IMG/VR virus record: IMGVR_UViG_3300044630_004167
Location: 1 to 51,154 of that record
Length of the DNA stretch: 51,154 bases
Direction: 5' to 3' (one strand)
DNA from: a virus
Shown: piece by piece, positions 46,217 through 51,154 of the stretch
How the letters are laid out: every line of letters starts with the position of its first letter
Position numbering within the stretch: position 1 is the first letter of the stretch
Notes under the pieces: model-generated
Databases searched by the model: none
Seen by the model: the letters and a program-made list of their open reading frames with translations, nothing else
Told to the model about the DNA's origin: nothing
Position numbers and translations under genes: made by a program

Positions 46217-46257
46217 GGCGGCGTGCCTTGGTATGCAAGACATGCCAGCACGCCGCC
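46217..46257 (+). terminator. long GC stem-loop between tail protein and adaptor genes
   Basis: GGCGGCGTGC (46217-46226) pairs perfectly with GCACGCCGCC (46248-46257). Inside it TGGTATG pairs with CATGCCA, including one G-U pair, separated from the outer stem by a 2-nt bulge. The loop is 5 nt. No T-tract follows. It probably attenuates transcription or protects the 3' end of the abundant upstream message. Confidence 0.6.
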
Positions 46258-46281
46258 TAAGTCATATCTAGGAGATACACT

Positions 46282-47394
46282 ATGGGAACTTCATTGTGGG
46301 TTCAGCCAGAAGAGCTTGGACCATATGCAAGTACTGAATATGCTCAGGAAGCTTGCCAGACTGCATCATATCTGATGTGGACTATGTCTGGTAGAAAGTT
46401 TACTGGCGAAACAACCGTAACTGAGCGTTACGTATGTGCTAAGCGATCCTATCGTCTTGGTCCATCTTCTAGAAACTATTATGGAACTTTAGTCAGCGGT
46501 CAGCTCTACAACATCCCTGTAGCTGACTTTAACGAGTATACAGAACTTGTGTCCGACGGTCTTTCTCCCGAATCAAGAATCAAACTACGCGGACGTCCTG
46601 TAACTAAAATTCACACCCTTAGAAATATCGGTGGAGAAATAATTAGCCCAGATCTCTACTACCTTGTGGATCACTCTACAATTCAAGCTTCTGCCGGTAT
46701 TCCGTGGACCCCTTGTAACGTAGAGGTCACATACACTTACGGCTCTCCAATTCCTATGGCTGGAAAAATGGCTGCTCGCACGCTAGCTATGGAATTTGCC
46801 AAGCTATGGGCAGGTGACGATGATTGTATGTTGCCTCAGCGTATCACTTCTATTTCTCGTCAAGGTGTTTCTTACACGCTTCTAGATTCTCAGGACTTTA
46901 TTGATGATCTTCGTACCGGTGTGTACGTCATTGACTTATTCTTAAAGTCTGTAAACCCAGATAAGGCTCGTGCTCGTGCCCGCGTGTTCAGCCCTGATGC
47001 TCCTAGAGCCAGACGCTACACTCCAAAAGAAGCTGTTCTAACTGCAAATGCCAACTTTGACATTACTATAGTTCAAGGCAATCCAACTACTTGGACATCT
47101 GTAGGTAAAGTCGGAGCAGATGTGTCAATCTTTTTTGATGAAGCAGGTTGGACTCCAGTAGTTACTATACGCAGTGCCGGTGGAAGTAAAACTTTAGATA
47201 TTGCATCTAGCAATATAGTTGTAAATAATGCAAATGATTCTGTATCGTTTACAGTTACATATAATGATGCAAAATCGGTACTGGGTTTTATTGACCCAGG
47301 CACATGGACTCTGTACGCGACTAAGACCGTTGATGGTGTTACAACCGTGTCAGAGCTTGAAACTGGAAACCTCCAGATCAAGTTAAATAGCTAG
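46282..47394 (+). CDS. head-tail adaptor protein with C-terminal beta domain
   Basis: 370 residues; AGGAG precedes the ATG. The N-terminal 250 residues fit actinophage head-to-tail adaptors (HK97 gp6-like connectors): WVQPEELGPYASTEYAQEACQTASYLMWTMSGRKF, VTYTYGSPIPMAGKMAARTLAMEFAKLWAGDDDC, and a DLRTGVYVIDLFLKSVNP helix. These bind below the portal. The last 100 residues (NFDITIVQGNPTTWTS to LQIKLNS) form an extra beta domain, Ig- or BppU-like in appearance, not usual for connectors. Confidence 0.7.
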   Translation: MGTSLWVQPEELGPYASTEYAQEACQTASYLMWTMSGRKFTGETTVTERYVCAKRSYRLGPSSRNYYGTLVSGQLYNIPVADFNEYTELVSDGLSPESRIKLRGRPVTKIHTLRNIGGEIISPDLYYLVDHSTIQASAGIPWTPCNVEVTYTYGSPIPMAGKMAARTLAMEFAKLWAGDDDCMLPQRITSISRQGVSYTLLDSQDFIDDLRTGVYVIDLFLKSVNPDKARARARVFSPDAPRARRYTPKEAVLTANANFDITIVQGNPTTWTSVGKVGADVSIFFDEAGWTPVVTIRSAGGSKTLDIASSNIVVNNANDSVSFTVTYNDAKSVLGFIDPGTWTLYATKTVDGVTTVSELETGNLQIKLNS

Positions 47395-47408
47395 GAAAGA
47401 AGATAAGT

Positions 47409-47633
47409 ATGTCAGTACAAACTAACTTTACTGCTGCCGATATGATCGGTGGCGTTGCATACCAAGCTCCTGTTACCAAAGTGGTAGAGGAGAAAAAGGT
47501 TGCTGCAAAACCAGCCGCAAAGAAGGTAGAAGCTAAGGTTGAAGAAGTTCAGCCGGAAGTTGTAGAAGAGCTAGAAGTTGTAGCCGAGCCTGAAGTTGAA
47601 GTTGTTGCAGAAGAGACTCCAGAGGTTAAGTAA
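47409..47633 (+). CDS. small Val/Glu/Lys-rich protein
   Basis: 74 residues. The N-terminal SVQTNFTAADMIGGVAYQAPV is followed by an alternating basic then acidic low-complexity tail (VAAKPAAKKVEAKVEEV, then EVVEELEVVAEPEVEVV). It is packed between the adaptor and the tail terminator genes, with a purine-rich ribosome binding site (GGAAAGAAG). Such small genes are common between connector genes of actinophages. It is probably disordered. Function is unknown. Confidence 0.6.
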   Translation: MSVQTNFTAADMIGGVAYQAPVTKVVEEKKVAAKPAAKKVEAKVEEVQPEVVEELEVVAEPEVEVVAEETPEVK

Positions 47634-47635
47634 TT

Positions 47636-48139
47636 ATGTCTGTGGCGGGGAACATTGGTGATTTTTCTGAAGATGCTTTAAATCTAAAGTATATGATGGA
47701 CGGAGTGCTTGAAAAAGTAGAAGCCGTTTTTCAGTCATACAATGTTCCACTGCCTCAGCGTAGATACTGGACAATGGGCGTTCCAGCTATTGATTGTGCT
47801 CAAGTAGTAGTTGCTTTTAATCAAATGTATCTTGGATCTCCTGGAGATCAAGTGAGTAGCCCTCAGCGTTGTAACGTTCCACGTACAGCTATTATCACTA
47901 TCAGCATTGCACGCGAAGTTCCAACTGTTGGAATGAATGGTCGTCCGCCAACGGGAGAAAAGATTCAACAAGGAGCTGCACTGTCAGCTGTTGATGCTTG
48001 GGTTCTAATGTCCTCTATGAAATCCTTCGATATGTGGGATGGTGTTTTTGGTCTGGGTATTATGGCAACTGTTGAAGCTGGCGACATAGAGGGTGGGTTC
48101 CAAGTTGTAAACATGGAGCTAACTATGGCGGTCCCATAA
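47636..48139 (+). CDS. tail terminator protein
   Basis: 167 residues, starting 3 nt after the previous stop codon. The sequence VPAIDCAQVVVAFNQMYLGSPGDQ, RCNVPRTAIITISIAREVP and GRPPTGEKIQQGAALSAVDAWVLM has the pattern of actinophage tail terminators, which cap the tail tube and join it to the connector. The stop overlaps the next start (TAATG). Head-tail stopper is the alternative name for this slot. Confidence 0.7.
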   Translation: MSVAGNIGDFSEDALNLKYMMDGVLEKVEAVFQSYNVPLPQRRYWTMGVPAIDCAQVVVAFNQMYLGSPGDQVSSPQRCNVPRTAIITISIAREVPTVGMNGRPPTGEKIQQGAALSAVDAWVLMSSMKSFDMWDGVFGLGIMATVEAGDIEGGFQVVNMELTMAVP

Positions 48140-48537
48140 TGGCTAAACAAATGATTGTAGTCCTGTATCAGGACAAGATAGATAGAATGTTAAACCACCC
48201 TGATGGGATGATGGGTAAGCACTTATCTAAGCAAGCTAAAAAAGTTCAAGTTGCAGCTAAGCGTCAAGTAGGGGTTAACTCGGGGAGACTAAAGAGATCT
48301 ATCAGAGTTTACGGTCATAAAAGAACTGCAATGGGGCAGGAACTTTTTATAGGATCATCTGTGCCTTATGCTCGTATGCATCACGAAGGAACTAAAAAAC
48401 ACCGAATATCTGCTAAAAAACGTTCATATTTAAAATTTAGAAGTGGATCTGTCTTAACTTATAGAAGATCAGTTAATCATCCTGGAACTAAGCCAAATAG
48501 GTATTTGTCAGATAATTTATACTTATTCTATAGCTAA
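48139..48537 (+). CDS. HK97 gp10-like head-tail joining protein
   Basis: 132 residues, translationally coupled to the tail terminator by a TAATG overlap. It is basic, with QVGVNSGRLKRSIRVYG and SSVPYARMHHEGTKKHRI, the two characteristic segments of the HK97 gp10 family (neck or tail-completion proteins). Position between the terminator and the chaperones is the usual one or close to it. Confidence 0.75.
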   Translation: MAKQMIVVLYQDKIDRMLNHPDGMMGKHLSKQAKKVQVAAKRQVGVNSGRLKRSIRVYGHKRTAMGQELFIGSSVPYARMHHEGTKKHRISAKKRSYLKFRSGSVLTYRRSVNHPGTKPNRYLSDNLYLFYS

Positions 48538-48583
48538 ATCGGCTATAAATACGCATGTATTAACTACAAATTAAGGATAACAA

Positions 48584-48922
48584 ATGACTCGATTTAAAGA
48601 TTTTGGCGTCGGTGTATCTCGCCTAAACGCTGAGCCTATTTCGTTCAAACTACACGGTGAAGAATTTCACTGCGTAAAAGAGCTTCAAGGAAAAGTAATG
48701 CTAGAGCTTATCTCTGGTAGCAGCTCAGATGACCCAACTAGAAATGCTGACTCTGTCAATCTATTCTTTTCCAAAGTTCTATTGAAAGAAAGCTACGAAA
48801 AATTTCTAGCTTTGCAGGACGATCAGGAAACAATTGTGTCGGTTGACACTCTAGCAGAGATCACTTCGTGGCTCGTCGAGGAGTATTCAAACCGCCCTAC
48901 GGATCGGCCAGCAGCCTCCTAA
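48584..48922 (+). CDS. tail assembly chaperone (upstream frame)
   Basis: 112 residues with AAGGA before the ATG. It has the features of actinophage tail assembly chaperone G: GEEFHCVKELQGKVMLELI, an acidic helical body, and the C-terminal EEYSNRPTDRPAAS. It directly precedes the tape measure gene, whose folding it assists. A second open frame in -1 overlaps its 3' end, as expected for programmed frameshifting. Confidence 0.8.
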   Translation: MTRFKDFGVGVSRLNAEPISFKLHGEEFHCVKELQGKVMLELISGSSSDDPTRNADSVNLFFSKVLLKESYEKFLALQDDQETIVSVDTLAEITSWLVEEYSNRPTDRPAAS

Positions 48923-49332
48923 GTTGGGGGGTTGATCTCTGGCCGTATGTCAACGGAAAGGCACTAGTGTACGGACTGCAACTCGCAAGTATGGAAGCAT
49001 CAGACATGCTTGACGTCCTTCACTATTTCCTGGAGGAAGATTTTCGCTATTCAAGCGAGTATGAACCTCTATACAAGGACAACTTCAGAAAAAACATTTA
49101 CAGCTCTATGTATGGCACAGAGTATAAATATATGAGTAATGAAGATGAGGAAATTACCTCGTCCGCTGACAACATTAGTGGTTTAGATGGTCCAGAAGAA
49201 GAATCTGAACCTGAAGAAGTTATTGAGCCTTTCAATCCAAGAAAGGCTTCAGTAAAACCATACATTGAACCTACATCCGTATCTGATGGAGCACTTCCTT
49301 TTGGAAGTATTCTAGATCAGCCTATGGGTTAA
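48868..49332 (+). CDS. tail assembly chaperone, -1 frame extension
   Basis: This frame is open from 48847 and overlaps the end of the upstream chaperone gene; a GTG at 48868 has no convincing ribosome binding site, so it is probably made only as a -1 frameshift fusion (48584-49332). It encodes SLLSWGVDLWPYVNGKALVYGLQLA and DMLDVLHYFLEEDF, then an acidic tail. No classical X-XXY-YYZ heptamer is seen in the overlap. The slip must occur between 48847 and 48922; TTCAAAC at 48886-48892 is a weak candidate. Function is as for the G-T chaperone of lambda. Confidence 0.7.
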   Translation: MARRGVFKPPYGSASSLLSWGVDLWPYVNGKALVYGLQLASMEASDMLDVLHYFLEEDFRYSSEYEPLYKDNFRKNIYSSMYGTEYKYMSNEDEEITSSADNISGLDGPEEESEPEEVIEPFNPRKASVKPYIEPTSVSDGALPFGSILDQPMG

Positions 49333-49355
49333 TAGCAGTAAGAAGGAGGTGAGTC

Positions 49356-51154
49356 ATGGCTGAGACCGTTGGTAAAGCTAAAATTGTTGCAGAATTTGAC
49401 AATAAACAAGCTTTAGATAATTTAGAGCGATATCGTAGACGTCTCATGGAGACGGGTCGCAGCTATGACAAACTCTTTAAAGAAGATCTTTCTAGAAGAT
49501 TCTCTGAAAATTTTAGAAAAGGTTTTGAGCAAGGTGTTCTTCGCGGTTTAGAAAAAGGCGAGAACCAATTCTACCAATTAAATAGAGCTATAGGAATAGC
49601 TTCCTCATCATTAGAAAAAATTAAAGCTCCTGCCCAAATGGCTGCAGATGGATTTATGAAACTCCAGAGAACTGGATTAAAGTTTCAAGCTGCTGCTGGA
49701 GCAATAGCAGGAACCATTGGAGATCTTGCTGGAGGATTTTACACTCTAGTAGGAGTAGTAGGAGCTGCTGCCCCGGCTCTTGTTACTCTTGGCAGTACCA
49801 TGGTTGGGGTTGGCATAGGCTTTGTTGGTGTAAAAGTTGCAATGGCGGGTGTGTCTAATGCAATTGGTGCAGTCTGGCAGTCTCAAACTGCACTTAATGA
49901 CACTTTCCGTGCAGCTCGCCAAGAATACATTAATCTAAAGTTTGCTGCTGAGGGAGCTGCTCTATCACAAGAAAGTGCGGCTTTAAAACTTGAATCTGCG
50001 CGTGAAGCACTTGCACGTGTTCAAGATCTTCCACCAGACAATCGTTTGCGTAGGCAGACAGAGCTTGCATTTAAACAAGCTGATTTACAGCTTAGACAAG
50101 CTAAGCACCAGAGCGAAGAATCGTTCCGAGCCGTTAAAAAAGGTATTGAAGCTACGAGTGCTTATCAGCCTCTGGCCTCACTAACTGCAGTTCAACTTGA
50201 GTTTGTTAAGTTTATGGTCACTCTTAGACCTCAGATGCAGCAAATGAAAAAAGAAGTTTCTGAAGGATTTATTCCAAAACTTCAAGAATCAATTCAAACT
50301 ATTATGAAGTACGGTTTTCCTGTACTTAAAGTAGGACTAAAGCAGGTAGCTTCTGCAATGGGAGATGCTAGTAAAGTTTTTGCTAGTGCGTTTAAAGATC
50401 AGGGTAACTTAGTCAATCTTGCCTCTCTTTTTGACAGTTCCGCAAAAACTATTGGGCATTTTGGTGACTCTATAAAGTCTTCTTTTGGCGGTCTTTTAAG
50501 CGTTTTACATGCCGCTGAACCTTTAACTGAAAGATTTGCCTCGTGGGTAAATAAAACTTTAGGAAACTTTGCTAAAAACTCTAGAATTAGAGATTTTAAT
50601 GGTGATCTAGATAGAACTTTTGATCTTGCAGGAGATGTATCAGCTAGATTAGGTGACGTATTTAGAGGCGTATTTGATGGTATAAAAAACATAATAAAGG
50701 CTACATTCCCTAGCGGACCTAGAAGTGGTGCTGGTGGAGTACTACTTGATTTCATAGACAGCATAGTAGTTGCGTTTAAAAAGTTTACTGGCGACAAAGG
50801 ATTTTCTGAGTGGCTAAAAAATGCTACTACTGGTGCCGTAGAGGCACTAAAAACAATTGGGCAATTTTTAACTATCTTTACCGATTTAGCTGGAAGTAAG
50901 GCTACTCAAGATTTTTGGATTGTTCTAAGAGATGCAATTCCATATGTAAAAATAATATTAGAAAACGGTCAAAAAGCTGGTAAAGAGTTAGCTTCAGTTT
51001 TAGTGAATTTTACTAAAATAATAGCCGCTGTTGCAGATGCCGGAGCCGTAATAACGTTCTTCAATACTTTAAATATTATTATGGGTATCTTTGCGGATAT
51101 CCTTCTTAGCCCAGCTTTTCAAGCATTCTTAGCTTTTATTGGCCATATTCATGG
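49356..51154 (+). CDS. tape measure protein (5' part, runs off the window)
   Basis: An excellent ribosome binding site (AGAAGGAGGT at 49341-49350) precedes the ATG at 49356. The open frame continues to the end of the window, about 599 residues so far. It begins MAETVGKAKIVAEFDNKQALDNLERYRRR. A hydrophobic stretch follows (AGAIAGTIGDLAGGFYTLVGVVGAAAPALVTLGSTMVGVG, about residues 115-165). Then come long amphipathic helices with FVKFMVTLRPQMQQMKKEVSEGFIPKL, typical of siphovirus tape measure proteins. It sets tail length and takes part in DNA ejection. Its place after the chaperones supports the call. Confidence 0.88.
   Translation, partial: MAETVGKAKIVAEFDNKQALDNLERYRRRLMETGRSYDKLFKEDLSRRFSENFRKGFEQGVLRGLEKGENQFYQLNRAIGIASSSLEKIKAPAQMAADGFMKLQRTGLKFQAAAGAIAGTIGDLAGGFYTLVGVVGAAAPALVTLGSTMVGVGIGFVGVKVAMAGVSNAIGAVWQSQTALNDTFRAARQEYINLKFAAEGAALSQESAALKLESAREALARVQDLPPDNRLRRQTELAFKQADLQLRQAKHQSEESFRAVKKGIEATSAYQPLASLTAVQLEFVKFMVTLRPQMQQMKKEVSEGFIPKLQESIQTIMKYGFPVLKVGLKQVASAMGDASKVFASAFKDQGNLVNLASLFDSSAKTIGHFGDSIKSSFGGLLSVLHAAEPLTERFASWVNKTLGNFAKNSRIRDFNGDLDRTFDLAGDVSARLGDVFRGVFDGIKNIIKATFPSGPRSGAGGVLLDFIDSIVVAFKKFTGDKGFSEWLKNATTGAVEALKTIGQFLTIFTDLAGSKATQDFWIVLRDAIPYVKIILENGQKAGKELASVLVNFTKIIAAVADAGAVITFFNTLNIIMGIFADILLSPAFQAFLAFIGHIH

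Noticed and set aside
1-51154. tRNA genes, integrase, terminase large subunit or holin/endolysin
   Set aside because: I looked for cloverleaf-type sequence in the gaps and for the protein signatures and saw none. They may lie outside the window.

Overview
The window is about 51 kb of a tailed, siphovirus-like bacteriophage. The head and tail proteins are of the type seen in phages of Actinobacteria. They include the portal, a large capsid-maturation-protease polyprotein with the actinophage accessory domains, an HK97-fold capsid protein with a long acidic N-terminal part, head-tail connector proteins, a pair of frameshift-linked tail assembly chaperones and the tape measure. Base composition is moderate rather than GC-rich. 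The non-coding region at 801-1053 holds a perfect palindrome matching the LexA box of Actinobacteria and other Gram-positives (TCGAAC-N4-GTTCGA). A host among low-to-moderate GC Actinobacteria is therefore the best inference; the host itself is not shown by the sequence.

Layout. 1-467 is a G-rich, repeat-rich non-coding stretch. 468-773 is a small Cys-rich gene on the minus strand with its own terminator. 801-1053 is a divergent regulatory region. From 1054 every gene is on the plus strand: a two-HTH protein, two small proteins, the portal (2249-4045), a Dps-like fusion protein (4063-5220), a 3351-residue multidomain protein (5235-15290, here 'A'), two small acidic proteins, a 6848-residue multidomain protein (15727-36273, here 'B'), a small protein, the 1503-residue capsid protease polyprotein (36759-41270, here 'C'), the major capsid protein (41414-43456), a head-associated protein, a probable major tail protein, an adaptor, a small VE-rich protein, a tail terminator, an HK97 gp10-like protein, the tail assembly chaperones and the start of the tape measure, which runs off the window.

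The remarkable part is 5.2-36.3 kb, where A and B fill about 30.6 kb. Both are 'polyvalent' proteins, the class of very large multidomain phage and plasmid proteins thought to travel with the DNA into the new host. A carries a DnaQ-type exonuclease, a UvrD/Rep-type SF1 helicase and an ArdC-type antirestriction domain with a zinc metallopeptidase. B carries a second DnaQ-type exonuclease, two zinc metallopeptidase-like domains, three ADP-ribosyltransferase-like domains, four GNAT-like acetyltransferase domains, two ParB/Srx-like domains and many small beta-barrel-like modules.

Modules in A and B are separated by one short motif, GPSPKEE, found 20 times (16 exact). Its codons differ between copies, so it appears to be kept at the protein level. 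It may mark processing sites or be a dedicated linker. A, B and C also share an RD..G[RK][FW] signature, and the Dps-like protein shares a DLLPxxHPxST module with A. My inference is that the Dps fusion, A and B are internal virion proteins, co-packaged under control of C, and delivered with the genome to repair or protect the incoming DNA, block restriction and chemically modify host targets.
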